Shown here piece by piece: positions 16,942 to 25,349 of a stretch of DNA of 64,000 nt (position 1 is its first letter; each line of letters starts with the position of its first letter). Both the position numbers and the translations under genes were made by a program. The notes under the pieces are model-generated. The model was not told the DNA's origin and ran no database searches. It saw only the letters and a program-made list of their open reading frames with translations. The stretch covers positions 1-64,000 of the forward strand of contig NZ_JAVDDV010000014.1 of the NCBI RefSeq assembly GCF_030848565.1, written 5' to 3'. Source of the stretch: Natronolimnohabitans sp. A-GB9 (GTDB lineage: Archaea > Halobacteriota > Halobacteria > Halobacteriales > Natrialbaceae).

Positions 16942-18354
16942 CTAATCGTCGCTGGGGCCGGCCGCAGGGGCGTTCGAGTCGACGGGATCCGAAGTCGACT
17001 CCGCGGGCACGGTGTCGAACAGCGGGCTTTGTTCGCCGGGGACGAGCGTGTTCAAAAGCAGCGCCGAAAGCGCCGTCAGGATGACGGGTTCGCCGAAGAA
17101 GGTCTCCGCCGCGTCCGGGAGTCCTGCAAGGGCTTCGGGCGTCGTCGCGACGCCGAGGCCGAGACCGAGCGAGACGGCCACGATGACCATGTTCCGGCGG
17201 TCGAGTTCGGTGTGCATGACGATCAGTCGGACGCCGCTGGCGGCGACCATCCCGACCATCAACAAGACGGCGCCGCCGAAGACGGCACTCGGGATGGTCG
17301 TGACGGCGGCCCCGACTTTTGGACTGAGGCCCAACAGCGCGAGGATCACGCCGCTGATGCCGACGACGTGGCGGCTCATCACGCCGGTGAAGGCGACGAT
17401 ACCGACGTTCTGGGAGAACGACGTGATCGGGAACGCGGCGAAGACCGACCCGATCGAACTCAGGATTCCGTCGGTGAACAGGCCGCCGCGAAACTCCTTG
17501 TCGGTCGGGTTACGACCTTCGGCGGCCGTGACACCCGACATGTCGCCGACAGTCTCCATCGCGGAGACCAGAAAGAGAAAGGCGAAGACGACGATCGCGA
17601 CCGGCTCGAACTCGAGGCCGAACCTGGTCGGCGACGGAACGGCGAGCCAGGCGGCATCACCGATCGCCGAGAAATCGACGACGTCGTACCCGAATCCAAA
17701 ACCGAGGACGACGGCAACGACGTAGCCGACGACGATCGCGGCGAGGATGCTCAACAGTCGGGCGACGCCCCGCGTGAACATGTTGAGTCCGACCGCAAGT
17801 CCCAACACGAGCGCGGCCAGCCCGATATTGTAGAGCGCGCCGTAGTCGGCCGCGTCAGCGCCGCCGGCGGCGTAATCCATCCCCGTCGGGATGAGGTATA
17901 GCCCGATGATAGCGACGACCAGTCCGGTTACGAGCGGCGGGAAAAACGGTTTGATGCGTTCGAACTGCCAGCCGATCAGCCCTTCGACGGCGAAGCCGGT
18001 GACGAGAATCGCCCCGAACACCGCGGCCATCCCGTAATCGACGCCGATCGTCGTCGCCGCACCGACGAAGGTGAAACTCGAGCCCATCACGATCGGGAGC
18101 CGTGCCCCGACCGGACCGACGGTATAGGCCTGGACGATCGTCGCCAGCCCGGAGAACAACAGGACCATCTGGACGATATACGCCGTGTCGGCCGGACTGA
18201 GACCGACGCCACCCGCGACGATGAACGCGACCGCCGTCGCCGGGACGATCATCACCGCGACGTGTTGCAATCCGAGGAGAATCGATCGGAGCCACGGCGG
18301 CCTGTCGTCGAGGCCGTACTCGAGTTGGATGCTCCCGTCAACGTCGTTCGACAT
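16942..18354 (-). CDS. NCS2-family purine/uracil (xanthine/uracil) permease
   Basis: About 470 residues with about 12-14 hydrophobic segments. The N-terminal GLDDRPPWLRSILLGLQHVA matches the nucleobase-cation symporter-2 start. Family markers include PIVMGSSFTFVGAATTIG, VTGLVVAIIGLYLIPTG, the signature-like NPTDKEFRGGLFTDG and ITSFSQNVGIVAFTGVMSRH. It imports uracil, xanthine or related bases with a cation. ATG 18354 (MSNDVDG) is preferred to the frame that begins at 18387. It lies 161 bases downstream of hpt on the same strand, which supports a joint role in nucleobase salvage. A TATA-like sequence precedes it. Confidence 0.92.
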   Translation of the reverse strand: MSNDVDGSIQLEYGLDDRPPWLRSILLGLQHVAVMIVPATAVAFIVAGGVGLSPADTAYIVQMVLLFSGLATIVQAYTVGPVGARLPIVMGSSFTFVGAATTIGVDYGMAAVFGAILVTGFAVEGLIGWQFERIKPFFPPLVTGLVVAIIGLYLIPTGMDYAAGGADAADYGALYNIGLAALVLGLAVGLNMFTRGVARLLSILAAIVVGYVVAVVLGFGFGYDVVDFSAIGDAAWLAVPSPTRFGLEFEPVAIVVFAFLFLVSAMETVGDMSGVTAAEGRNPTDKEFRGGLFTDGILSSIGSVFAAFPITSFSQNVGIVAFTGVMSRHVVGISGVILALLGLSPKVGAAVTTIPSAVFGGAVLLMVGMVAASGVRLIVMHTELDRRNMVIVAVSLGLGLGVATTPEALAGLPDAAETFFGEPVILTALSALLLNTLVPGEQSPLFDTVPAESTSDPVDSNAPAAGPSDD

Positions 18355-18392
18355 TCTGTACGGACCCCGTAGCGAACTGAGGCACAAAAAGT

Positions 18393-18406
18393 CTCGTATA
18401 TACGCT
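18393..18406 (-). promoter_or_regulatory. Putative TATA box of the permease gene
   Basis: CGTATATACG (18395-18404) is an AT-rich island about 41-50 bases upstream of the permease ATG on the minus strand, followed by an A/T run (CACAAAAAG on the plus strand). Its position fits a short leader. It is inferred from sequence only. Confidence 0.35.
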
Positions 18407-18515
18407 CATCATGCGGAGTACTCCAGTCGAAAATACCCACGTTTGTGGATATTCCGTCTGCGACGGAGACCTCGGCAATGGACTCGAGTCCCACGCCACA
18501 GCCCACTATCGAATA

Positions 18516-19061
18516 TCAGTGAACGACCACTTCGCCGTCTTCGACGGTGATATCGATGAGACTCGTCGCCTCGAACTCCGTCTCGTCGAGGGCGGACGGA
18601 CCCGCCTTTCGCATCACGACGACGATATCGACGATGTCGGCGCCGATGTCGTCTAAGGCCTCACAGATCGCCGCCAGCGTTCCGCCCGTCGAGAGCATGT
18701 CGTCGACGATGACGACGCGGTCGCCGGCCTCGATATCGTTGATGTACATCTCCGACTCCGAGTACCCCGTCTCTTGATGGAGCGAAACCTCCCCCTCGAG
18801 GCCGTACTCGCGTTTGCGGATCACGACCAGCGGGATGTCGGTCTGCAGTGACAGCGCCGTCGCGAGGTGGATCCCCATCGCTTCGGGAGCGACGATCTTG
18901 TCGACGTCGAGGTCGATCGTGCGCATGACCTCGACGACGACTTCCCGCAACAGGTCGGGATCGAGCCGTGGAACACCGTTGCTGATCGGATGGACGAGAT
19001 ACTCGTAGCCGTCTTTGTCGATGATCGGTGCGTCGTCGAGCGACTCGATGAGCCTCTCCAT
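18516..19061 (-). CDS. hpt: Hypoxanthine/guanine (adenine-type) phosphoribosyltransferase
   Basis: 181 residues. The type I PRTase PRPP-binding loop is seen as [20 protein letters not shown] (about residues 112-131). [20 protein letters not shown] and [20 protein letters not shown] match archaeal Hpt/adenine-PRTase-like enzymes. It converts a free purine base and PRPP to the nucleotide in the cytosol. ATG 19061 ([18 protein letters not shown]) is the usual start. It is upstream of the NCS2 permease on the same strand, so import and salvage may be linked. Base preference (hypoxanthine, guanine, adenine) cannot be fixed from sequence. Confidence 0.92.
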   Translation of the reverse strand: MERLIESLDDAPIIDKDGYEYLVHPISNGVPRLDPDLLREVVVEVMRTIDLDVDKIVAPEAMGIHLATALSLQTDIPLVVIRKREYGLEGEVSLHQETGYSESEMYINDIEAGDRVVIVDDMLSTGGTLAAICEALDDIGADIVDIVVVMRKAGPSALDETEFEATSLIDITVEDGEVVVH

Positions 19062-19143
19062 ACTGCCGGTTGGAGAAATCGGTGCAAAAACGGATCGCTC
19101 TCCGATCGATCATCTGGACGGCGACCCGTCACGTACGGGCTGT

Positions 19144-19298
19144 TGTAGTAGCCACTGAACGTCAATCCACATCCGATCGCACGAGGGGCACGCGGGTCGA
19201 CGCGACTACCGGAGCGAGACCCGCGAACTGGCGAGCGGGGAGCAGCGTGACCCGTGAGCCCTGCGATCGGTGTGTACATCGTTTCAGTTGTTGCTATA
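19144..19298. repeat. Family A palindromic element interrupted by extra sequence
   Basis: Left arm TAGTAGCCACTGAACGTCAA and right arm CGATCGGTGTGTACATCGTT, then CAGTTGTTGCTATA, match the copy at 38082. The usual short loop is replaced by about 70 bases (near 19188-19260) holding CACGCGGGTC and GACCCGTG. This suggests an insertion into an older copy. Confidence 0.65.
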
Positions 19299-19320
19299 GA
19301 CGTCGGTACAGCAACTCGTC

Positions 19321-19405
19321 TCATACGGACTACTGTAGTCAGTACCGGCGCACCCGTGACCCGGGCTGTGGTTGCGCCGGTACATCGGCACAGCAATCCG
19401 TCTCA
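19321..19405. repeat. Family C palindromic element with TCA direct repeat, at a stop codon
   Basis: Element 19324-19402 starts TACGGACTACTGTAGTCAG and ends GCACAGCAATCCGTC. The inner stem is TACCGGCGCA / TGCGCCGGTA. TCA flanks it on both sides (19321-19323 and 19403-19405). The right TCA is the complement of the TGA stop of the AMP-ligase-like gene. Confidence 0.75.
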
Positions 19406-20155
19406 GGGAATCGTCACGTCCTCTGGATCGATACGCGTCGACTCGGGAACCGGCTCACTCGAGACGGCGTATGTGCCCCGGTCGACGGTGGTCTCGTTCT
19501 CGCTGCCGTCGCCGGTGAGGACGATCACGCCATCGGCGATCAGGGGTGCGAGAACGCCCGCGGCGATCGTTTCGGGCTTCGAAAACGGCGCGCGAACGAC
19601 GACACGATCCTCGGCCTCGAGATCGTACTCGTCGACGACGTCGCTTGCGGCCTCGAGGATTCCGCGGTGGCTGACGGTCCGCTCGCCGTCGGTCAGAATC
19701 GTCCTCTCGGGATCGATGTCGAGCGGCGGAAAGGCGGGGTTCTCGGTCCAGACGCCGGCGTCGAAGTGGTGGATGTCCGGCTCCTCGGGTTTGGCTCCGT
19801 AACCGACCCGTTGGGCACCCCGCGGGAGGTCGTACGTATCTGACTCCAGTTTGTGGACCGGCGCCACGAGCGCCCGGAAGTCGTCGACCTCGGTGAGGTC
19901 GGTCGGCGGATCGAAGCGGCTGGTCCCCTCGAGCAGCGTCGTTCCGAAAAACGCAAGCAAGGAAAGGGGATTCTCGCCGACGATTCCGACGGTGACGTCC
20001 TCGCGAACGCCCGAGTGTCGCAGGAAGTTGCCGGACTTCCAGGCAGTCGTACACAGCCAGTGATGATCGAACTCCCGGCCCGTCGCGTCGATCAACGACG
20101 TGTGCTCGGCCCTGAGTTCGCGCGTGAGTAGTTCGTCGACAGTCGTGGCAGTCAT
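19403..20155 (-). CDS. Acyl/acetyl-CoA synthetase-like (AMP-ligase-like) protein, short form
   Basis: About 250 residues, related to haloarchaeal short proteins annotated as acetyl-CoA synthetase-like. Visible parts are the N-terminal TVDELLTRELRAEHTSLIDA, REFDHHWLCTTAWKSGNFLR, then DVTVGIVGENPLSLLAFFGT, and YDLEAEDRVVVRAPFSKPET plus IAAGVLAPLIADGVIVLTGD. The last block resembles the gating of AMP-forming ligases, but the P-loop (SGTTGxPK) and the C-terminal hinge Lys are absent. Enzyme activity is therefore unlikely; a regulatory or binding role is possible. ATG 20155 (MTATTVDELL) is chosen. Its stop codon is provided by the end of a palindromic element. Confidence 0.65.
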   Translation of the reverse strand: MTATTVDELLTRELRAEHTSLIDATGREFDHHWLCTTAWKSGNFLRHSGVREDVTVGIVGENPLSLLAFFGTTLLEGTSRFDPPTDLTEVDDFRALVAPVHKLESDTYDLPRGAQRVGYGAKPEEPDIHHFDAGVWTENPAFPPLDIDPERTILTDGERTVSHRGILEAASDVVDEYDLEAEDRVVVRAPFSKPETIAAGVLAPLIADGVIVLTGDGSENETTVDRGTYAVSSEPVPESTRIDPEDVTIP

Positions 20156-20243
20156 ACTCACTACTCGCGGCCGGGCGGAAAAAAGCACGCCGACTCGAGA
20201 CAGCGCGGCCGCCGAAAAGACCCGCCAGACGGCGGTGATATCG

Positions 20244-20279
20244 TGGTCGATCGTCGAATCGTGCTGTCCGGCAGTATCA
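20244..20279. repeat. Family B right-half fragment
   Basis: TCGATCGTCGAATCGTGC followed by CTGTCCGGCAGTA matches the right arm of the family B copies, and TCA follows (20277-20279). The left arm is missing. It lies upstream of the HalOD1 gene. Confidence 0.55.
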
Positions 20280-20360
20280 CGCCATTACGAATCGACGTGT
20301 GGTCCCGACTTCTGGGAACTGCACGCGCCACCTTTCAGTATCTCGTGCCGACTTCGACGT

Positions 20361-20609
20361 ATGGAACAGGGGAGCTATCGGTGGGAGATCGACGACCAGC
20401 CAGCGACGGTGGTCATCGCCGACGCCGTGTCGTCGATTACGGAGACGCCACACGAACGACTGGAACCGATCCACGAGTCCATAGACGGCGAGTCCCTTGA
20501 CGCGCTCGTCGATCACGCCGACGACGTCCGTGTGCGTTTCGAGTACGCGGGGTTCGAGATCGAGGTGACGCCAGACGAAGTGCGGTTGAACGAACGGGAG
20601 TCGCGCTAG
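20361..20609 (+). CDS. HalOD1-type output domain protein (82 aa)
   Basis: A single small domain: WEIDDQPATVVIADAVSSIT, then ERLEPIHESIDGESLDALVD and VRFEYAGFEIEVTPDEVRL. This is the pattern of the haloarchaeal HalOD1 output domain (IPPLYESIDPEALD-like core), found alone or at the end of signalling proteins. Its biochemical role is unknown. ATG 20361 is used; the longer frame upstream runs through the repeat fragment. It converges with dnaJ, and the two stop codons overlap (TAG on each strand within 20606-20609). Confidence 0.8.
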   Translation: MEQGSYRWEIDDQPATVVIADAVSSITETPHERLEPIHESIDGESLDALVDHADDVRVRFEYAGFEIEVTPDEVRLNERESR

Positions 20610-21766
20610 AACGCGCGTTTGATCTTCTCGAAGAACCCTTCGTTGACCTCGATTTCGTCACCGCCGGCCTCGGCGAACGCCTCGAGTGCCTCGCGTTGCT
20701 CGTCGTTTAAGCTCTCGGGAGTGACGACCTGTACCTTGACGAAGAGGTCGCCGTGGCCGCGGCCGCGCAGGCGGGGCATGCCCTTCCCCTCGAGACGGAA
20801 GGTCTCGCCGCTTTGGGTGCCTTTGGGAACGTCGAACTCGACGGTGCCGTCGAGCGTCGGCACTTCGACGGTGTCGCCGAACGTCGCCTGTGGGAACGAG
20901 ATCGGCAGCCGATAGCGCAGATCGTCGCCCTCGCGTTCGAACTCCTCGTGTTCGCGCACCGTGACGTCGATCAGCAGGTCACCGCGACGGCCGCCCTCGG
21001 GACTCGGGGCGCCTTCCCGCTCCATCCGGAGCGTCTGGCCGTCCTGGATGCCCGCGGGCACTTCGATGGTGAGCGTCGCCTCGTTGCGGACGTACCCCTC
21101 GCCGTGACAGTCGTCACAGGTCTCGGAGTACAGCGTGCCCTCACCGTCACACCGTGGACACGTGGTCGTCTGCTGTACCCGACCCAGCGGCGTCTGCTGG
21201 ACCTGGGTCACCTGCCCGCGGCCCTGACACTCCGGACAGGTTCGGGAGTCGGCGTCCGGCGGATGGCCCGCGCCGTCGCAGGTGTCACACTCCTCGGGTC
21301 GCTCGACGGTGAACTGCTTCTGGGCGCCCTCGTAGGCCTCCTCTAAGTCGATCTCGAGTTCGGTTCGCAGGTCGCGACCTTTCCGTGGTCGGCGGCGACC
21401 GCGGCCGCCACCGCCGCCGAAGACCTGCTCGAAGATGTCGCCGAGTCCGCCGCCGCCCATACCGCCACCGCCCATGCCGCCAAACGGGTCGCCACCCATC
21501 CCGCCGGCACCGCCCTCGCTGGCGTCGAAGCCGTGTTTTTCGGCCTGCTCGTAGCGGTCGTGACCCATCTGGTCGTAGGCCTGGCGTTTCTCCTCGTCGG
21601 TGAGGACTTTCTTGGCCTTCTGAATCTTCTTGAATTTCTCTTCGGCGTCCGGGTCGTCGCTGACGTCCGGGTGATACTCCGTGGCCTTCTCCCTGTAGGC
21701 CTGTTTGATCTCCTCGGTAGAGGCGTCGGGACTCACGCCGAGTACGTCGTAGAAGTCCTCGCTCAT
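20606..21766 (-). CDS. dnaJ: Chaperone DnaJ (Hsp40)
   Basis: 386 residues with full type I architecture. The J domain (residues 1-70) has EYHPDVSDDPDAEEKF with HPD. A Gly-rich region follows (GGMGGDPFGGMGGGGMG). Four CxxCxGxG zinc repeats come next: CDTCDGAGH, CPECQGRGQ, CPRCDGEGT and CDDCHGEGY. The substrate-binding C-terminal domain (GIQDGQTLRMEREGAPSPEG, FPQATFGDTVEVPTLDG) closes the protein. It stimulates DnaK ATPase and delivers unfolded clients. It is downstream of dnaK and grpE on the same strand but separated by a 350-base gap with a palindromic element, so it probably has its own promoter. Confidence 0.97.
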   Translation of the reverse strand: MSEDFYDVLGVSPDASTEEIKQAYREKATEYHPDVSDDPDAEEKFKKIQKAKKVLTDEEKRQAYDQMGHDRYEQAEKHGFDASEGGAGGMGGDPFGGMGGGGMGGGGLGDIFEQVFGGGGGRGRRRPRKGRDLRTELEIDLEEAYEGAQKQFTVERPEECDTCDGAGHPPDADSRTCPECQGRGQVTQVQQTPLGRVQQTTTCPRCDGEGTLYSETCDDCHGEGYVRNEATLTIEVPAGIQDGQTLRMEREGAPSPEGGRRGDLLIDVTVREHEEFEREGDDLRYRLPISFPQATFGDTVEVPTLDGTVEFDVPKGTQSGETFRLEGKGMPRLRGRGHGDLFVKVQVVTPESLNDEQREALEAFAEAGGDEIEVNEGFFEKIKRAF

Positions 21767-21837
21767 TCGTTGTCACACCGATACTCGGTTGAACCACTTG
21801 AAACGACCGTTCCGCAGATACCTTTTTAGCAGGGCCC

Positions 21838-21883
21838 TCATACGGTCTCCTGTCGTCATACTGCCGGACAGCAGTCCGTATCA
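21838..21883. repeat. Short B/C composite element with TCA direct repeat
   Basis: A 40-bp unit (21841-21880) beginning TACGGTCTCCTGTCGTCA and ending TACTGCCGGACAGCAGTCCGTA combines family C ends with a family B terminus. TCA flanks it on both sides (21838-21840, 21881-21883). It lies between dnaJ and dnaK. Confidence 0.7.
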
Positions 21884-22006
21884 CGCGCCGTTGGCGCGTT
21901 CGAACCCCGCGAGAAAAGCCACTCGTTCCCTCAGGTCGGTGACGGGTGCAGCACTCGGCGCTTCAATCCGGAGCCACCACTCCGTATACTCCCTTCGAGG
22001 CCACAC
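21881..22006 (-). CDS. Possible small ORF or gene fragment ending at the repeat
   Basis: The frame on the minus strand reads VWPRREYTEWWLRIEAPSAA and VTDLRERVAFLAGFERANGA, which looks more like protein than the surrounding gap. GTG at 22006 would give 41 residues. The stop TGA is the TCA copy at the right end of the palindromic element. I do not recognise a family. The rest of the gap 21767-22118 holds only the element and low-complexity sequence. Confidence 0.3.
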   Translation of the reverse strand: MWPRREYTEWWLRIEAPSAAPVTDLRERVAFLAGFERANGA

Positions 22007-22118
22007 TCGAGAACTCGCTTCGCTCGTTTTCGAAACTACGGAAGACGAACGACGTGAGTCTTCCGAGCCGAAGATGACGACTCGTCCCGTTAGTTGTCGT
22101 CGTCGTGACGAAAACGAC

Positions 22119-24053
22119 TCAGTCTTCGTCGTTTTCGTCAACGTCTTCGAAGTCGGCGTCGACGAACTCCTCGTCCTCGCCGCCAGCAGCGCCACCCTGG
22201 GGACCGGCGTTCGGGCCGCCGCCCATGCCGCCCATGCCGGCGCCAGCAGCGCCGCCTGCAGCGCCACCGGCCGCACCGCCGGCACCCGCGGCGCCGGCCT
22301 CTCCGGCCTGTTGCTGGTAGACCTGCTTGCCGATCTCCTGGAGCTCCTTGCTCAGGGTCTCGGTCGCGGCTTCGATATCCTCGGCGTCTGCCTCGTCGTC
22401 GTCGATCGTCTCCTCTAAGTCCTCGATCGCGGCTTCGATGTCGGCTCGCAGATCGTCGTCGACCTGCTCGTCGTTCTCCTCGAGCAGCGTCTCGGCGCGC
22501 TGGATCGTCGCTTCGGCCGTGTTCCGGGCCTCGATACGCTCGCGTTTCTTCTTGTCCTCTTCGGCGTGTTGCTCGGCCTCGCGTTGCATCTCCTCGATCT
22601 CCTCGTCGGAGAGGCCAGCACCGCCTTCGATGGTGATCTCCTCGGACTCGCCGGAGCCTTTGTCCTCGGCGCCGACGTTGACGATCCCGTTCTCGTCGAT
22701 GGAGAACGTGACCTCGATCTGGGGCGTTCCAGCGGGTGCCGGCGGGATGCCAGTCAGGTGGAACTCACCGAGCAACTCGTTTTTCTCGGCCAGTTCGCGC
22801 TCACCCTGGAAGACCCGGACCTGCACGGAGGTCTGGTTGTCAGCGGCCGTGGTGAAGATCTTCGACTCCTCGGTCGGGATCGTCGTGTTCTTCTCGATGA
22901 GCCGTTCGAAGAGCCCGCCTTTGACCTCGATACCCAGCGACAGCGGCGTGACGTCGAGCAGGACGATGTCGTCGACCTCGCCGCCCAGCACGCCACCCTG
23001 GATCGCCGCGCCCAGCGCGACGGCCTCGTCGGGGTTGACGTTCTTCTGGGGTTCCTGGCCGGTGAGTTCTTCGACCTTCTCGGCAACCTGGGGCATCCGG
23101 GTGGAACCGCCGACGAGCAACACCTCGTCGATGTCGTCTTTCTCGTAGCCCGCGTCCTCGAGGGCCTGTTCCGTCGGTTCGACGGTACGCTCGATGAGGT
23201 CGCTGGTGAGCGACTCGAACTTCGCGCGGGTGAGCGACTCCTCTAGGTGAATCGGACCGTCGTCGGTCGCGGTAATGAACGGCAGGTTGATCTCGGTCTC
23301 CTTGCGCGAGGAGAGTTCGATCTTGGCCTCCTCGGCGGCGTCTTTCAGCCGCTGGAGGGCCTGACGATCCTCGCGGAGGTCGATGCCGTGTTCCTCCTCG
23401 AAGGTCTCGGCGAGCCAGTCGATGATGGCCTCGTCCCAGTCGTCGCCACCGAGGTCGTTGTCACCGTTGGTCGCGACGACCTCGTAGACACCGCCACCGA
23501 GATCGAGAATAGAGACGTCGAAGGTGCCGCCACCGAGGTCGTAGACGAGGACGGTCTGGTCGGACTCGTCGTCCAGTCCGTACGCCATCGAGGCGGCCGT
23601 CGGCTCGTTGACGATGCGCTCGACCTCGAAGCCGGCGATCTCGCCGGCGTCTTTGGTCGCCTGGCGCTGTCGGTCCGAGAAGTACGCGGGGACCGTGATG
23701 ACGGCCTTCTCGACCTCGTCGCCGAGGTACTCCTCGGCGTCGCGTTTGATCTTCTGGAGGGTCATCGCCGAGATCTCTTCGGGCGTGTACTCCTCGCCCT
23801 CGATCTCGACGGTGTAGTCGTCTTCCCCCATGTGGCGCTTGATCGACTGAATCGTCTTTTCGGGGTTCTGTACGGCCTGGTTCTTCGCGGGTTTCCCGAC
23901 GAGTCGCTCGTCGTCGTCGGTGAAGGCAACGACCGAGGGCGTCGTTCGCTCGCCTTCGGCGTTGACGATGATCTCCGGGTCGCCACCTTCCATCACCGCA
24001 AACGCGCTGTTCGTCGTTCCGAGGTCGATTCCGAGAATTTTGTTGCTCGCCAT
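22119..24053 (-). CDS. dnaK: Chaperone DnaK (Hsp70)
   Basis: About 644 residues. The ATPase domain shows [19 protein letters not shown] (phosphate 1), [20 protein letters not shown], then [16 protein letters not shown] and [19 protein letters not shown] (phosphate 2). The substrate-binding domain is marked by [20 protein letters not shown] and the helical lid by [20 protein letters not shown]. The C-terminal tail is Gly/Ala-rich and then acidic ([17 protein letters not shown]). ATG 24053 (MASNKILG) is the family start; seven upstream in-frame residues are ignored. It works with GrpE and DnaJ in ATP-driven folding in the cytosol. An A/T-rich promoter-like stretch (TTTAAAAC) precedes it. Confidence 0.97.
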   Translation of the reverse strand: MASNKILGIDLGTTNSAFAVMEGGDPEIIVNAEGERTTPSVVAFTDDDERLVGKPAKNQAVQNPEKTIQSIKRHMGEDDYTVEIEGEEYTPEEISAMTLQKIKRDAEEYLGDEVEKAVITVPAYFSDRQRQATKDAGEIAGFEVERIVNEPTAASMAYGLDDESDQTVLVYDLGGGTFDVSILDLGGGVYEVVATNGDNDLGGDDWDEAIIDWLAETFEEEHGIDLREDRQALQRLKDAAEEAKIELSSRKETEINLPFITATDDGPIHLEESLTRAKFESLTSDLIERTVEPTEQALEDAGYEKDDIDEVLLVGGSTRMPQVAEKVEELTGQEPQKNVNPDEAVALGAAIQGGVLGGEVDDIVLLDVTPLSLGIEVKGGLFERLIEKNTTIPTEESKIFTTAADNQTSVQVRVFQGERELAEKNELLGEFHLTGIPPAPAGTPQIEVTFSIDENGIVNVGAEDKGSGESEEITIEGGAGLSDEEIEEMQREAEQHAEEDKKKRERIEARNTAEATIQRAETLLEENDEQVDDDLRADIEAAIEDLEETIDDDEADAEDIEAATETLSKELQEIGKQVYQQQAGEAGAAGAGGAAGGAAGGAAGAGMGGMGGGPNAGPQGGAAGGEDEEFVDADFEDVDENDED

Positions 24054-24073
24054 CGTGGAGGCTATTGTGCGCA

Positions 24074-24092
24074 CTTTGTTTTAAAGGTTACT
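24074..24092 (-). promoter_or_regulatory. Putative core promoter of dnaK
   Basis: On the minus strand ACCTTTAAAACAAAG lies about 25-35 bases before the DnaK start, the position expected for an archaeal TATA box in a leaderless or short-leader gene. Regulation by heat is an inference from the gene's role. Confidence 0.4.
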
Positions 24093-24208
24093 AGGGAATA
24101 TCGACGGCCGAATAAAATAAGTCCGCGCAGCACAGACCGGCCGCTCACGGGCGTGAAAAGCGGGGTTAGGAGTGTTCGAGAACGACGCCTCGAGTGTGAG
24201 AAAAGCTG

Positions 24209-25078
24209 TCAGTCGTCCGTCTCGTCGTCTTCGGTCGACGCGTCCGCGTCTTCGCTGTCGTCGGCGTCGTCCTCGAGTTCGCCGTTCGAGACCGTCACCT
24301 GCGCGTTCTGGATGACCTTGTCGCCCATCTCGTAGCCGGGCGTGTAGACGTCGGCGATCGTCCCTTCCGGCAGGGCGCTGTCGACCTGCATCATGACTTC
24401 GTGGCGCTGTGGATCGGTCTCGGCGCCGGGCTCGGGATCGATCTCGGAGACGTTCTCCTCCTCGAGGACGCGGTCGAACTCCGTTAAGGTCATCTCGACG
24501 CCCTCACGGAGGCTGTCGGCGTCGCCGCTTTCCTCCTCGAGGGCGCGTTTCATGTTGTCCCGAACGCCGAGGAGCCGTTCGACGAGGTCCTCGGTCGCGC
24601 GGTCTTTCATCTGCTCCTGGCGTTTCTTGGCGCGTTTCTTGTAGTTCTGGAAGTCGGCCTGTTTACGCTTGAGCCGGCTCTCGAGGTCGTCGACCTCCGC
24701 TTCGCGGGCCTCGAGTTCGCTTCGAAGCCCTTCGATCGTCTCGGCCTGTTCCTCGACGCGTTCGCCCAAGTCCTCGAGTTCGGCACGCTGGTCGGCGACC
24801 GTCTCGTTCAGATCGCGGGCCTCCTCGACGATAGCGTTGACCTCGTGGGCGAGGTCGTCGTCGTACTCGGTGATCCGATCGAGTAGTTCCTGGACGTCCT
24901 CGCTCGTCTCTGGAGCCGACGGCTCCTCGGACTCTGTGTCAGTCTCGGAGGCGTCGACGTCCGACTCGTCCGTGTTCGCTCCCGCCGTGGACTCGACGTC
25001 CGCCGACTCGCCGTCGTCGGAGTGCTCCTCGGACGGGACACCTTGGGCCCCAGCGTTCGTGCCCTCGTCTTCGCTCAT
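24209..25078 (-). CDS. grpE: GrpE, nucleotide exchange factor for DnaK
   Basis: About 289 residues. A long acidic low-complexity N-terminus (about 90 residues, rich in D, E and S) precedes a coiled coil (VNAIVEEARDLNETVADQRA, EDLGERVEEQAETIEGLRSE). The conserved GrpE core follows: DFQNYKKRAKKRQEQMKD, LVERLLGVRDNMKRALEEE and a C-terminal beta domain with RHEVMMQVDSALPEGTIADV and YTPGYEMGDKVIQNAQVTVS. It promotes ADP release from DnaK. ATG 25078 (MSEDEGTNAG) is chosen over the longer frame, which runs into a palindromic element. It lies 155 bases upstream of dnaK on the same strand. Confidence 0.95.
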   Translation of the reverse strand: MSEDEGTNAGAQGVPSEEHSDDGESADVESTAGANTDESDVDASETDTESEEPSAPETSEDVQELLDRITEYDDDLAHEVNAIVEEARDLNETVADQRAELEDLGERVEEQAETIEGLRSELEAREAEVDDLESRLKRKQADFQNYKKRAKKRQEQMKDRATEDLVERLLGVRDNMKRALEEESGDADSLREGVEMTLTEFDRVLEEENVSEIDPEPGAETDPQRHEVMMQVDSALPEGTIADVYTPGYEMGDKVIQNAQVTVSNGELEDDADDSEDADASTEDDETDD

Positions 25079-25155
25079 GTGCCAGTCAACGAACAGCGGT
25101 AATAAAAGGGTTGAGGTACGGTACTCTGTCGCCGTCCTCGAGCGGTCGGGCCGGG

Positions 25156-25286
25156 TCATACGGTCTCCTGTCGTCGTACTGCCGGACAGCAGTCAGTAAC
25201 CCGTCAGTCGGAAATTCGCGACCGTCACCCGCGGGGACGGCTGCAGTCGTGCGCCCGATCCGTGAATCGTTCTGTCGGAAGGATGA
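25156..25286. repeat. Composite C-B palindromic element between grpE and the helicase gene
   Basis: Starts with a family C end (TCA TACGGTCTCCTGTCGTC) and continues directly into a full family B copy from TACTGCCGGACAGCAGTCAGT (25177) to CTGTCGGAAGGA (about 25283), with TGA after it. The inner stem is CCGTCACCCG / CGGGGACGG. It looks like one element inserted in, or recombined with, the other. It sits between two divergent genes. Confidence 0.7.
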
Positions 25287-25349
25287 GGAAATGGTGTCGC
25301 TGGCCAAAATATCAGACAGTATTTGTCCGTCCCGTCCTCAGTAGCGCGC

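Noticed and set aside
22566-24335. Long plus-strand frames opposite dnaK
   Set aside because: They are antisense to a fully recognised DnaK gene and have no family features.
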